From: Marinobacter antarcticus
GTDB lineage: Bacteria > Pseudomonadota > Gammaproteobacteria > Pseudomonadales > Oleiphilaceae
NCBI RefSeq assembly: GCF_900142385.1
Contig: NZ_FRAQ01000003.1
Coordinates: 186,001 to 250,000 of the forward strand
DNA length: 64,000 bases
Direction: 5' to 3'
Shown here: positions 38,676 through 47,809 of the stretch, piece by piece
Layout of the letters: every line of letters begins with the position of its first letter
Numbering within the stretch: position 1 is the stretch's first letter
Translations under genes and position numbers: made by a program
The notes under the pieces: generated by a model
The model's input: the letters and a program-made list of their open reading frames with translations, nothing else
Told to the model about the DNA's origin: nothing
The model's database searches: none

Positions 38676-40214
38676 ATGGTAAGGCAGCAAAAGGGGGCGG
38701 GAGTGTCTTCGTCAAAGGTGCTCGAGCAACTTCGAGGCAAGCATGTCCTGATTACGGGCACCACGGGCTTTCTTGGAAAAGTCGTTCTGGAAAAACTGAT
38801 TCGTGCTGTGCCGGACATTGGGGGCGTGCATCTGCTGATACGAGGCAATGCTCGTCACCCTGACGCACACAGTCGTTTTCTTGCTGAAATTGCGACCTCG
38901 TCAGTATTTGATCGCCTGCGACAGGAGAACGGCCAGGCTTTCGAGGTTTTTCTGGAAGAGCGCCTTCACTGTGTCACAGGAGAAGCAACACAGCCCGGTT
39001 TTGGTCTGCAGCCTGAAGCGTTCCGAAAACTGGCGGACAGTATTGATGCCGTTATTAACTCCGCCGCCAGCGTCAATTTCCGAGAGGAACTGGACAAAGC
39101 TCTGTCTATCAACACCTTGTGCCTGGAAAATATTGCAGAGTTGGCGCGCCAGAACCCGTCGCTTGCAGTTATTCAGGTGTCGACCTGCTACGTAAACGGC
39201 ATGAATTCGGGACAGATTACCGAGTCGGTTATAAAGCCTGCGGGCGAAGGGATCCCCCGCAGCCGTGCTGGCTATTATGAAATTGAAGAGCTGGTTCGGC
39301 TACTTAAAGACAGCATTGCGGACGTGCGCTCGCGCTACTCGGGCAAAATGCTGGAGCGCAAACTCGTGGATCTGGGTATCCGTGAGGCAAACCGCTACGG
39401 CTGGAGCGATACCTATACCTTGACCAAATGGCTGGGTGAGCAGTTGTTGATGAAGGGTCTGGAAGGTCGGGCCCTTACAATTGTGCGCCCATCCATTATC
39501 GAGAGCGCTCTGGAAGAGCCTGTACCAGGCTGGATTGAGGGCGTGAAAGTGGCTGATGCCATCATTCTTGCCTACGCCAGAGAAAAAGTAACGGTATTCC
39601 CCGGTAAACGCTCCGGGATTATTGATGTCATCCCCGTCGACCTTGTGGCGAACTCTATTATCCTGGCAGTCGCGGAGGCTCTTGGTGAGCCTTCCCGGCA
39701 GTGGGTCTATCAGTGCTGCAGTGGCAGCTCCAATCCGGTGTCTCTGGGTGAGTTTATTGATCACCTGATGGCGGAAGCCAAAACCAATTACGCAGCCTAT
39801 GAGCGGCTTTTCTATCGCCAGCCGGTCAAGCCCTTCTTTGCGGTGAACCGGGCCTTGTTCGATGCCCTGGTGGGTGGTGCGCGCATTCCGCTCAGCATGA
39901 CCCGTCGCATGATGCGTCTGCTGGGGCAGGATCGTGAACTCAAAGTATTGCGAAACCTTGATACTACCCGCTCACTGGCAACCATTTTTGGTTTCTACAC
40001 CGCGCCGGATTATATATTCCGCAACGATGATCTGCTGGCGCTGGCATCGCGCATGGGCGAGATAGACAAGGCTCTGTTTCCGGTGGATGCTCGCCAGATC
40101 GACTGGGCGGTGTATCTGCGCAAGATCCATCTCGCAGGTCTGAATCGTTATGCGCTCAAGGCAAAAAGTAAGCCTCGCCCGCGTTCCTCAAGGGCCCGCA
40201 AGCAAGCGGCCTGA
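38676..40214 (+). CDS. fatty acyl-CoA / fatty aldehyde reductase (wax ester pathway)
   Basis: Makes fatty alcohols from fatty aldehydes or acyl-CoA with NADPH, feeding wax ester synthesis. The ATG at 38676 follows AAAAGGAG by seven bases and gives 512 residues, the length I recall for the Marinobacter aquaeolei enzyme Maqu_2220. The extended SDR nucleotide motif is ITGTTGFLGK, the substrate-domain motif is INSAASVNFREELD, and the catalytic YxxxK is in WSDTYTLTKWLGE. A FAR C-terminal domain follows (RNLDTTRSLATIFGFYTAPDY). It has its own upstream region of 168 bases, and acs follows 164 bases later. Confidence 0.92.
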   Translation: MVRQQKGAGVSSSKVLEQLRGKHVLITGTTGFLGKVVLEKLIRAVPDIGGVHLLIRGNARHPDAHSRFLAEIATSSVFDRLRQENGQAFEVFLEERLHCVTGEATQPGFGLQPEAFRKLADSIDAVINSAASVNFREELDKALSINTLCLENIAELARQNPSLAVIQVSTCYVNGMNSGQITESVIKPAGEGIPRSRAGYYEIEELVRLLKDSIADVRSRYSGKMLERKLVDLGIREANRYGWSDTYTLTKWLGEQLLMKGLEGRALTIVRPSIIESALEEPVPGWIEGVKVADAIILAYAREKVTVFPGKRSGIIDVIPVDLVANSIILAVAEALGEPSRQWVYQCCSGSSNPVSLGEFIDHLMAEAKTNYAAYERLFYRQPVKPFFAVNRALFDALVGGARIPLSMTRRMMRLLGQDRELKVLRNLDTTRSLATIFGFYTAPDYIFRNDDLLALASRMGEIDKALFPVDARQIDWAVYLRKIHLAGLNRYALKAKSKPRPRSSRARKQAA

Positions 40215-40378
40215 CCATGCTGCGCTAAAAATTCAAGTGTGTTAGGACGTTAGTCTAATTCATTGTTTGGTGGCACACATGGTGAACTACAGCTATGTGT
40301 CCGCAGGGCCGGTGTGCCCTATCGCTCTGAATTAATAAAACCGACAATGACAACAGACTCTGATCAAGGGGGAACACA

Positions 40379-42328
40379 ATGACTGATAAACACCTTTATC
40401 CGGTAAGCCCGGAAGTGGCCGAGCGGGCTTTGCTGAACCGTGAGCAGTATGACGAAATGTATCGTCAGTCAGTCGAAGATCCAGATACCTTTTGGGGCGA
40501 ACATGGCAAGCGCCTGGAATGGATCAAGCCGTATTCTAAGGTCAAAAACACCACTTTTGATTACAACAACCTTTCCATTAAATGGTTTGAAGATGGGGAG
40601 CTGAATGCTTCTGCTAACTGTCTTGACCGTCACCTCGCTGCACGAGGTGACCAGACGGCTATTATTTTCGAAGGCGATGACCCAGCCGATTCCCGTCACG
40701 TTACCTACCGCGAACTGCACGAAGAAACCAGTAAGTTTGCCAACGTTCTGAAAGGCCTGGGCGTGAAGAAAGGTGACGTGGTCACTATCTATATGCCAAT
40801 GATTGTTGAAACAGCCGTGGCCATGCTTGCCTGTGCGCGTATTGGCGCTATCCACTCTGTCGTCTTCGGTGGCTTCTCGCCCGAAGCGTTGGGTGCGCGG
40901 GTAGCCAACGGCAATTCCCGCTATGTAATCACCTCCGATGAAGGTCTTCGCGGTGGCCGTAAGATTCCTCTGAAAAAGAACGTGGATGCGGCTCTTAATA
41001 ACCAAGAAGGTGCGAAGGTCGAGAAAGTTATCGTTGTCAGCCGCACCGGTAACAAAGACGTGCCCTGGAACGAAGGGCGCGATGAGCGCTATGAGGATCT
41101 GATGGAGTCTGCCTCTGCAGATTGCCCACCAGAGCCCATGAACGCAGAAGACCCTTTGTTCATGCTTTACACCTCGGGTTCGACCGGCGCGCCCAAAGGC
41201 GTCCTGCATACGACTGGCGGTTACATGGTATACGCATCCATGACCCACGAGTACGTATTCGATTACCACGACGGTGATGTTTACTGGTGTACGGCAGACT
41301 TTGGCTGGGTAACCGGCCACAGCTATATTTTGTATGGCCCGCTGTGTAACGGTGCGATCTCCGTGCTGTTCGAAGGTGTGCCAAACTACCCTGACAGCTC
41401 TCGCATGGGTCAGATTGTCGATAAGCATCAGGTGAACATTCTGTATACAGCGCCGACCGCAATCCGGGCCCTGATGGCCGAAGGCGAAGCGTGCATGAAC
41501 GGCACAACCCGTAAGAGTCTGAAGTTGCTTGGCTCAGTAGGTGAACCGATCAACCCGGAAGCCTGGGAATGGTACCATCGTGTTATCGGCAACAGCCAAT
41601 GCCCCATTGTGGATACCTGGTGGCAAACAGAAACTGGCGGCATTCTGATTTCACCATTGCCCGGTGCGGTGGACCTGAAGCCCGGCTCTGCGACATTGCC
41701 GTTCTTCGGCGTGCTGCCTGGCTTGGTCGATAGCGAAGGTAATTTGCTGGAAGGCAAGACCGATGGCAATCTCGTGATTCTGGACAGCTGGCCTGGGCAG
41801 ATGCGCACGATTTATGGCGATCACGAGCGTTTTATTCAGACGTATTTCAGCGCTTATAAAGGTATGTACTTTACCGGCGATGGTGCTCGTCGTGATGAAG
41901 ACGGTTATTACTGGATTACCGGCCGCGTTGATGACGTGCTCAACGTATCCGGGCACCGCCTGGGTACTGCTGAGGTTGAAAGCGCTCTGGTAGCTCACGA
42001 CAAGGTTGCCGAAGCCGCTGTTGTTGGCTTTCCCCACGACATCAAGGGGCAGGGTATCTATGTCTATGTGACCCTTATGCAGGGCGAAGAGCCTTCAGAT
42101 GAGCTCAAAAAGGAACTGGTACAGTGGGTTCGCAAGGAAATCGGCCCGATTGCGTCTCCGGATGTGATTCAGTGGGCACCGGGCTTGCCTAAAACACGAT
42201 CAGGCAAGATTATGCGCCGGATTTTGCGTAAGATTGCAGCTAATGAACACGACCAGCTGGGTGATACTTCTACCTTGGCAGATCCTGGTGTGGTGGATGA
42301 GCTCATCGGCAGTCGCGAGTTCAAATAA
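40379..42328 (+). CDS. acs: acetyl-CoA synthetase
   Basis: AMP-forming acetate-CoA ligase. 649 residues. The adenylate motif is [20 protein letters not shown], the substrate pocket WWQTETGG is present, and the lysine that is acetylated in regulation is in [13 protein letters not shown] near 609. AAGGGGGAACAC precedes the ATG. A TCTAAT box at 40254-40259 has no good -35. The next gene, a LuxR-type regulator, is 40 bases downstream and probably co-transcribed. Confidence 0.96.
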   Translation: MTDKHLYPVSPEVAERALLNREQYDEMYRQSVEDPDTFWGEHGKRLEWIKPYSKVKNTTFDYNNLSIKWFEDGELNASANCLDRHLAARGDQTAIIFEGDDPADSRHVTYRELHEETSKFANVLKGLGVKKGDVVTIYMPMIVETAVAMLACARIGAIHSVVFGGFSPEALGARVANGNSRYVITSDEGLRGGRKIPLKKNVDAALNNQEGAKVEKVIVVSRTGNKDVPWNEGRDERYEDLMESASADCPPEPMNAEDPLFMLYTSGSTGAPKGVLHTTGGYMVYASMTHEYVFDYHDGDVYWCTADFGWVTGHSYILYGPLCNGAISVLFEGVPNYPDSSRMGQIVDKHQVNILYTAPTAIRALMAEGEACMNGTTRKSLKLLGSVGEPINPEAWEWYHRVIGNSQCPIVDTWWQTETGGILISPLPGAVDLKPGSATLPFFGVLPGLVDSEGNLLEGKTDGNLVILDSWPGQMRTIYGDHERFIQTYFSAYKGMYFTGDGARRDEDGYYWITGRVDDVLNVSGHRLGTAEVESALVAHDKVAEAAVVGFPHDIKGQGIYVYVTLMQGEEPSDELKKELVQWVRKEIGPIASPDVIQWAPGLPKTRSGKIMRRILRKIAANEHDQLGDTSTLADPGVVDELIGSREFK

Positions 42329-42368
42329 GGTCTGAAAGCAGGCCGCAAACCTGTGAGGAATCGGTTTA

Positions 42369-43034
42369 ATGACACAAACAATTATCGTCGCTGATGATCA
42401 TCCGCTGTTTCGGGCTGCCCTGAAGCAGGCGGTCAATCAAGCGGTACCTGATGCACAGACCGTAGAAGTTGATAGCATCAAGGCACTTCAGGCGTCGGTA
42501 GATTCGCACCCGGATGCAGATCTGGTTCTGCTTGATCTCAACATGCCGGGTGCCCACGGTTTTTCCGGGCTGGTGTTCATGCGTGGACAGTATCCCGGGT
42601 TGCCGGTGGTGGTTGTGTCTGGCTCGGAAGAACTGCAGGTTATGCGGCGCTCGATTGATTACGGGGCGTCTGGCTTTATTCCAAAATCGGCGCCACTGCC
42701 CACCATTACGGAGGCAATCCGAGCCATTCTTGAAGGCGATGTCTGGTTGCCGGAAGGTGTGGCAGACAAGCTGGAGCGCATGCATCCGGATACCACCGAC
42801 TTCTCCGAGAAGCTGGCATCATTGACCCCTCAGCAGTTCAGGGTTCTCGGTATGCTGGCAGAAGGGCTGCTGAACAAACAGATTGCTTATGATCTGGATG
42901 TGTCCGAGGCTACCATCAAGGCACATATTACGGCTGTATTTCGGAAGCTTGGGGTTCGTAACCGCACTCAGGCGGTTATCGCAATACAGCAGATGGAGAT
43001 TGATCCTTCTGATCAGTCGTTGTCCGGAAGCTGA
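42369..43034 (+). CDS. NarL/LuxR-family response regulator next to acs
   Basis: 221 residues: receiver (about 1-120) with IIVADDHPLFR and phospho-Asp in LVLLDLNMPGAHG, then a LuxR-type helix-turn-helix (LTPQQFRVLGMLAEGLLNKQIAYDLDVSEATIKAHITAVFRKL region, about 147-190). The C-terminal tail QQMEID is short. It resembles the AgmR/ErdR regulators that control acetate and ethanol metabolism in Pseudomonas, including acs; the position directly after acs supports a related role here. The cognate kinase is not in the window. TGAGGAAT precedes the ATG. Confidence 0.85.
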   Translation: MTQTIIVADDHPLFRAALKQAVNQAVPDAQTVEVDSIKALQASVDSHPDADLVLLDLNMPGAHGFSGLVFMRGQYPGLPVVVVSGSEELQVMRRSIDYGASGFIPKSAPLPTITEAIRAILEGDVWLPEGVADKLERMHPDTTDFSEKLASLTPQQFRVLGMLAEGLLNKQIAYDLDVSEATIKAHITAVFRKLGVRNRTQAVIAIQQMEIDPSDQSLSGS

Positions 43035-43054
43035 ATCTCAGTTTTCGGGCTGAA

Positions 43055-43088
43055 TAAAAAACGGGAACCCGCGGGTTCCCGTTTTTTT
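43055..43088. terminator. strong bidirectional terminator
   Basis: A perfect inverted repeat spanning AAAAAACGGGAACCCGC / GGGTTCCCG with a T7 run on the plus strand and an A-rich flank that serves the minus strand. It separates the acs-regulator operon from the convergent dehydrogenase gene. Confidence 0.92.
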
Positions 43089-43111
43089 GGCCGACTGCTC
43101 GCCCTGGAGGG

Positions 43112-44095
43112 TCATTTACTCCCGGCGTAACCCAGTTCTTTGTTGACTAGATTGAACAGCTCTCCGTCCTTGTGCCAGCGGTCAAAGTTCTCAAGAAACT
43201 GATCGGTAAGGGCTCGCTTCCAGCCGATAAAGTCACCGGCCATGTGCGCCGTCATCGTAACGTTTTCCATGTCCCACAGAGGATGATCCCCGGGTAATGG
43301 CTCCTCCTCAAACACATCAAGCCCTGCGCCGGCGATCTCACCGCTCTCGAGCGCAGCAATCAGATCGTCGGTTTTTACAATCGGCCCGCGCCCGATATTG
43401 ATCAGGCGCGCCGTATTTTTCATTGCTTTGAATGCCTTCTCGTCAAACAGACCCTCTGTTTGCGGTGTAAGCGGTGCGGCGATAACGACATAATCAGCAT
43501 GGCCCAGCTGTTCATACAGATCGTCATTGCCGTGCACCGCAACAAAGTCGGGGTCGTCTGTGCGGGCTGTTCTGGCAATGCCGTGTGGTCTCAAGCCAGC
43601 AGCTGCAACAAGACGCCCGATCTGGCGACCGATGGAGCCCGCACCTACAACCAGAACCTGTTTGCCTTCGGCTCTTTCAGTGTCCCGGTGTTTCCACTGG
43701 TGCTTCAGTTGCAAACGGATAGAGCCCGGGAAATCCTTGGCGAACATCAGAATGGTGCACAACACATATTCGGCGATAGTCCGGTCGAATATGCCTCTGG
43801 CATTGGTGACCACCACATTGCCTTTGGTGAGGGCAGGGAACATCAGAGCATCCACCCCGGCACTGGTCGCGTGGATCCATTTCAGCTTGTCAGCGCAGCC
43901 CCAGGCGGCCTCAAGGGCCTCGGTGCGAAAATCCGTCACCATCATTACATCGGTGCCTGGCAGGCTGCTACGCAGAGTTTTCTCGTCACTGGCGAAACGC
44001 ACTTCTGCGCGTGCCCTGAGTGAATCCATGCCCGGTGGCTCTTGTTCTCCGGGCGCGGTGAGAACGGTTACCACGGGCTTGCTGCGCTGAGTCAT
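43112..44095 (-). CDS. D-2-hydroxyacid dehydrogenase family protein
   Basis: NAD(P)-dependent oxidoreductase of the D-isomer 2-hydroxyacid family. 327 residues. The NAD fold has VVGAGSIGRQIGRL, and the catalytic elements are the Arg in INIGRGPIV (family arginine segment), Glu in VFEEEPLPGDHPLW and His in MTAHMAGDF. Phosphoglycerate, glyoxylate or hydroxypyruvate substrates cannot be told apart from sequence. Divergent from an aminotransferase gene with 266 bases between the two starts. Confidence 0.85.
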   Translation of the reverse strand: MTQRSKPVVTVLTAPGEQEPPGMDSLRARAEVRFASDEKTLRSSLPGTDVMMVTDFRTEALEAAWGCADKLKWIHATSAGVDALMFPALTKGNVVVTNARGIFDRTIAEYVLCTILMFAKDFPGSIRLQLKHQWKHRDTERAEGKQVLVVGAGSIGRQIGRLVAAAGLRPHGIARTARTDDPDFVAVHGNDDLYEQLGHADYVVIAAPLTPQTEGLFDEKAFKAMKNTARLINIGRGPIVKTDDLIAALESGEIAGAGLDVFEEEPLPGDHPLWDMENVTMTAHMAGDFIGWKRALTDQFLENFDRWHKDGELFNLVNKELGYAGSK

Positions 44096-44361
44096 TGAAC
44101 CTCCGCCTGATCAGATCGCTGATTGTCGTATGTGTTTTTCCTGAGGCTTGTCATTCCCGCTGTCAGGCATTCGACACAGTTTGGTCGGCAGACGCCGTTG
44201 GGTCAACCTCGGCGCGGTTCAGTTGTTCCTGTGAAAGCTATTCTGGCACGTGCATATACTTACGCGATGTTTGTCTGCTTTTGTCTTGTATGCCTTGGCC
44301 TTACTGGCTAACCTGCAGGGGTAGTTCTTTTTTGCTCCCGTTCCCGTTGCAAGAGGTTGTT

Positions 44362-45588
44362 ATGGCAGACGCTACCAACAGAGACACCGGCCAAGACTCA
44401 CCGCGGAAAGTGAAGTATCGGAAGACCAAGGCCAGTTGGAATCCTGCCATGCAGGCAGTCCCTGTGCCGGGTATTCGGCGCATGGTCAATATGGCGGCCA
44501 CCATGAAGGATGTTATCCATCTTTCCATCGGCCAGCCGGATCTGCCGACGCCACGGCATATTATTGATGCCTACATAGATGCCCTGAACGCGGGACAGAC
44601 CGGTTACACCATGGACGCCGGTTTACCCGAATTGCTGGTAGCGCTGAGGGACTATTACGGTAAGCGTTACAACCGTAAGCTCACCAGAGACAACATCCTG
44701 GTCACCAGTGGTGCCACCGAGGCCATGTATCTCGCAATTTCAGCGACAGCAGCGCCAGGGCGACAGTTCATTGTGACGGATCCCTCCTTCCTGCTATATG
44801 CGCCGCTGATTCGCATGAACGGTGGCGAGGTCAAGTTCGTACCAACCCAGGCGGCGAACAATCATCAGCTTGATCCTGATGAGGTGATACGTGCCATGGG
44901 GCCACGCACCTTTGCGCTGATACTCAATAACCCGAATAACCCAACCGGAGCCGTGTACCCTCGCAGCACCGTGGAAACCATTCTGGAAGAGTGTGCATAC
45001 CGGGGCATACAGGTTTACGCCGATGAGGTGTATGACCATCTGATTTTTGATGACGATGATTTTGCCAGTGTCCTGAACTGTTCCATGGATCTGGACAACA
45101 TCATGTGCATCAGCAGTTTTTCGAAAACCTACAGTATGGCGGGACTGCGTATAGGTTGGGTGATCTCCAGCCAGGCGGCGATCAAATCCTTGCGGCGCTA
45201 CCACATGTTTACGACCTCGGTTGCGAATACGCCTTCCCAGTTCGCCGGTGTGGCGGCGCTGACGGGCGATCAGCAGTGTGTAAGGGACATGCTGGGTATC
45301 TATCGGGAGCGCCGGGATAAAGTCGTGGAACTGATTGACCAGACCCCATATATGACCGGGTACAAGCCAGGCGGCGCATTCTTCGCGTTCCCGGATTTGC
45401 CGCCCCATGTTGATGGTTCAGATCTGGCGCTGCGCATGCTCAAGGAAACAGGCGTATGCATGGTGCCGGGGGATGCCTTTGGCGAAGGCTGTACCAATGC
45501 CGTTCGTATCAGTTTCTCCACGACCTGTGAGAGGCTTGATGCTGCGTTTGATCGCATCATTCCGTGGATGGCTAAACAACAGTTCTGA
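44362..45588 (+). CDS. PLP-dependent aminotransferase, class I/II
   Basis: 408 residues from the ATG at 44362 (MADATNRDTGQ); AGAGG lies seven bases upstream. The frame is open to 44095 but the extra residues look like noise. PLP-binding lysine is in SSFSKTYSMAGLRIGW, the pocket has NNPNNPTGAVY and YADEVYDHLIF, and the phosphate arm is GATEAMYLAI. The substrate is not evident; alanine, aspartate or branched-chain types are possible. A cysteine-rich small gene follows 9 bases later. Confidence 0.88.
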   Translation: MADATNRDTGQDSPRKVKYRKTKASWNPAMQAVPVPGIRRMVNMAATMKDVIHLSIGQPDLPTPRHIIDAYIDALNAGQTGYTMDAGLPELLVALRDYYGKRYNRKLTRDNILVTSGATEAMYLAISATAAPGRQFIVTDPSFLLYAPLIRMNGGEVKFVPTQAANNHQLDPDEVIRAMGPRTFALILNNPNNPTGAVYPRSTVETILEECAYRGIQVYADEVYDHLIFDDDDFASVLNCSMDLDNIMCISSFSKTYSMAGLRIGWVISSQAAIKSLRRYHMFTTSVANTPSQFAGVAALTGDQQCVRDMLGIYRERRDKVVELIDQTPYMTGYKPGGAFFAFPDLPPHVDGSDLALRMLKETGVCMVPGDAFGEGCTNAVRISFSTTCERLDAAFDRIIPWMAKQQF

Positions 45589-45597
45589 GGAGTGCAT

Positions 45598-45789
45598 ATG
45601 TCGGCTCTGGATTCTGTACTTATCCAGTGCCCCTACTGTTGGGAGGCGCTGGATATCAGCGTCGATCCGTCAGTGGCGGAGCAGGAATACGTGGAAGACT
45701 GCCAGGTATGCTGCCAGCCCATTCTATTACGGGTTGTTTTCGACGATAATCTCACTCCTCACGTAGAAGCCCGGGCCGAGAACGAGTAA
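45598..45789 (+). CDS. CPXCG-type cysteine-rich small protein
   Basis: 63 residues. The ATG at 45598 follows GAGGAG; an in-frame GTG at 45592 lies within that site. Two Cys pairs (CPYC at the start and CQVCC near residue 40) suggest a zinc ribbon. The family is small and uncharacterised, and I assign no role beyond metal binding. Confidence 0.85.
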   Translation: MSALDSVLIQCPYCWEALDISVDPSVAEQEYVEDCQVCCQPILLRVVFDDNLTPHVEARAENE

Positions 45790-45815
45790 GCGGTCGCTCA
45801 ATCCATGGAGAGTAA

Positions 45816-46391
45816 ATGATGAACAAACTGCACCTGAGTGGCCTTTGGGGCATGGTGTTTCTGGCGCTTGCCTTGTTCAGTGGCTGTGCCAGCATTTCAC
45901 CCTATGCAATCTCGGAAGGAGAGCTGGAGCGTCACCTGCAGGATGTGGTTCGTGATTACGATCGCACGCAGCTTAAGAACGGTTCTCCACTAAGCCTGAG
46001 CCTTGATAGCGCCGACGTTACCCTGGGACCGGATGGTCGTGATGTGGCAGTGATTGATGTCAGAGGGCAGGTCGCACTGAACGCGTTTCTGGCCAAACTT
46101 CCGGTTGATATTGCTTTGAAAATTGAAGGTGCGCCGGTTTACGACAGCAAGGAAAAAGCCATCTATATTCGCAGAATAAAACTGCTTGAAAGCAGTATTG
46201 ATTCTGGTTTCTTCAAGGGCGATCTTGCGCCGGTCACTGACAGTGTGATGCGGGTTGTGGCTCAAATGCTGGAAACCATGCCGGTTTACCGCCTGGATGA
46301 CACTAATCTCGCCCAGCGCATGTTCGGAATGGTACCTTTGGATATCCGTGTGGTACCAGGTCGTCTCGAATTTGTGATGGCTGATAAATAA
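45816..46391 (+). CDS. DUF1439-like lipoprotein
   Basis: 191 residues. A lipobox (ALFSGC near residue 24) marks a lipoprotein, and Ala-Ser after the Cys predicts outer-membrane sorting. The body (ISEGELERHLQDVVRDY, DIALKIEGAPVYDSKEKAIYIRRIKL) matches the YceB/DUF1439 pattern of lipid-binding-like beta proteins, function unknown. GGAGAG precedes a double ATG. Convergent with the dehydrogenase at 46449. Confidence 0.82.
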   Translation: MMNKLHLSGLWGMVFLALALFSGCASISPYAISEGELERHLQDVVRDYDRTQLKNGSPLSLSLDSADVTLGPDGRDVAVIDVRGQVALNAFLAKLPVDIALKIEGAPVYDSKEKAIYIRRIKLLESSIDSGFFKGDLAPVTDSVMRVVAQMLETMPVYRLDDTNLAQRMFGMVPLDIRVVPGRLEFVMADK

Positions 46392-46404
46392 GCGTCTACG
46401 AATA

Positions 46405-46438
46405 AAGCAGGGCCAGTAAACGTTTTCTGGCCCTGCTT
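46405..46438. terminator. stem-loop between convergent genes
   Basis: A 12-bp perfect stem (AAGCAGGGCCAG with its complement) and a 10-base loop. No T-run follows on the plus strand, so termination may be weak or may depend on the opposite strand. Confidence 0.65.
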
Positions 46439-46448
46439 ATTCTGCCTC

Positions 46449-47615
46449 TCAGGCTGACAGCCTTTGACAGATCGCTTCGCCGATCTCATTTGTACGCCGC
46501 CGCGCGCCGGCATTTTCTGCCAAATCCGCAGCTACAGCATCAAACAGTTCCTTGCCTGCTGCCGCCATAACGGGGTCTTTCCGCCCCAGCCATTCCAGCA
46601 TGCGAGCTGTGGTAAATAGCATGGCTGTGGGGTCCGCCAGGCCCTGACCGGCTATGTCCGGGGCACTGCCATGGGTGGGCTCGAACATGGAAGGCATATC
46701 CGGGTCTGTCGGGTTCAGGTTGCAAGAAGGGGCAACGCCCATACCGCCAGATAGCACGGCGGCAAGATCCGTAAGAATATCCCCCTGCAGGTTGCTGGCA
46801 ACCACCACATCGAATGCCCACGGGCTTTGGACGAACTTCATACAGGCCGCGTCCACCAGCTCGTGGTGAGTGGCTACATCCGGAAATTCCTTACTGATTT
46901 CCTCAAAAGCTTCGGTGTACATATCACCCCAGTAGCGCAGGGCATTGCGCTTGGTGATCAGGCAGACCTGACTTTCGCAGGTGCGACCATCCCGAGTGCC
47001 ATCAAGAGCATGGAAGGTTCTGGTGCGGCTTTCTCTAACACGATCCGCAGCTCTGATGCGAGCCTGCTCGAAACCGTAGCGAATAATGCGATTGGTCGCC
47101 TTGCGGGTAAACACTTCCATCTGAGTGGCAATCTCATCCTCGGTTCCCTTGCGCAGGCGCCCACCTTGGCTCACATACTCACCCTCAGAGTTTTCCCGGA
47201 TTACCAGCATATCTATGTCTTTCGCGCGTTCATCAGCAAGATATTGGCGCGCACCGGGTAGCAGGCGGGCGGGGCGTTCGCACACCCACTGGTCAAAGCC
47301 TTTACGCATATCGAGCAAAGGTGCCAGTGAGACACTGTCGGTTAATAAATAGCGGTCCGGATCGTCAGCTGGGCCCGGATCACCCAAAGCACCGAGTAAT
47401 ATGGCGTCGTAAGCTTTGAGCTGGGCCAGGGCATCATCGGGCATGGACTCGCCGTGCTCCTGGTGCCAGGCGTGGGAAGGCCAGGGGAAACGGGTCCATT
47501 CAAGCGCCAGGCTATGCTTGGCGCGCAGCGTTTCCAGACATCGTATGGCTTCCCCCACGACTTCCGGGCCAATGCCATCGCCCGGGGTCACTGCGATGCG
47601 GGTTGTTTGGGCCAT
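46449..47615 (-). CDS. isopropylmalate/tartrate dehydrogenase-like NAD-dependent decarboxylating dehydrogenase
   Basis: 388 residues from the ATG at 47613-47615 (MAQTTRIAVTPGDGIGPEVV); GGAGT is upstream on the minus strand. The isocitrate/isopropylmalate dehydrogenase fold is clear: IAVTPGDGIGPEVV, IRENSEGEYVSQGGR, VVASNLQGDILTDLAAVLSGGMGVAPS and FEPTHGSAPDIAGQG. The segment RESRTRTFHALDGTRDG near 225 looks like an insertion. The absence of leucine genes nearby and the REN-SEGEYVS loop favour tartrate or homoisocitrate-type substrates over 3-isopropylmalate, but that is inference. Confidence 0.85.
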   Translation of the reverse strand: MAQTTRIAVTPGDGIGPEVVGEAIRCLETLRAKHSLALEWTRFPWPSHAWHQEHGESMPDDALAQLKAYDAILLGALGDPGPADDPDRYLLTDSVSLAPLLDMRKGFDQWVCERPARLLPGARQYLADERAKDIDMLVIRENSEGEYVSQGGRLRKGTEDEIATQMEVFTRKATNRIIRYGFEQARIRAADRVRESRTRTFHALDGTRDGRTCESQVCLITKRNALRYWGDMYTEAFEEISKEFPDVATHHELVDAACMKFVQSPWAFDVVVASNLQGDILTDLAAVLSGGMGVAPSCNLNPTDPDMPSMFEPTHGSAPDIAGQGLADPTAMLFTTARMLEWLGRKDPVMAAAGKELFDAVAADLAENAGARRRTNEIGEAICQRLSA

Positions 47616-47661
47616 TATGGAGACTCCTTTAGTTGAAAGGCTCGTACGAGTGCTAAAGCCC

Positions 47662-47690
47662 AGTGTAGTTGTGTGACTGGCGGATGCCAG
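47662..47690 (-). promoter_or_regulatory. possible promoter for the 46449-47615 dehydrogenase
   Basis: On the minus strand CTGGCA, 17 bases, TACACT. The transcript would carry the palindrome CTCGTACGAG (47641-47650) in its leader. Four of six -35 matches. Confidence 0.35.
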
Positions 47691-47718
47691 CGTTTGACAG
47701 ACTTTTACCATAAGCCGT

Positions 47719-47747
47719 TTTACCAGCAAGCTGTTCGCGGCTATAGT
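47719..47747 (+). promoter_or_regulatory. possible promoter for the EAL gene
   Basis: TTTACC, 17 bases, TATAGT. The leader of about 55 bases includes a short hairpin (CCGGT at 47786-47790 with ACCGG at 47798-47802) whose 3' arm overlaps the ribosome site GGAG. Confidence 0.4.
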
Positions 47748-47809
47748 GGCTCGCCAATACTCTATTACTGACCCGGTCAACATGTCCGGTTCAAAACACC
47801 GGAGTTAAC

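Noticed and set aside
40469..41428. 319-residue minus-strand open frame
   Set aside because: Antisense to acs, which has all its motifs intact.
44244..44260. Sigma-54-like TGGCACG upstream of the aminotransferase
   Set aside because: The -12 part reads TATACT where TTGC is needed, so the match is only half.
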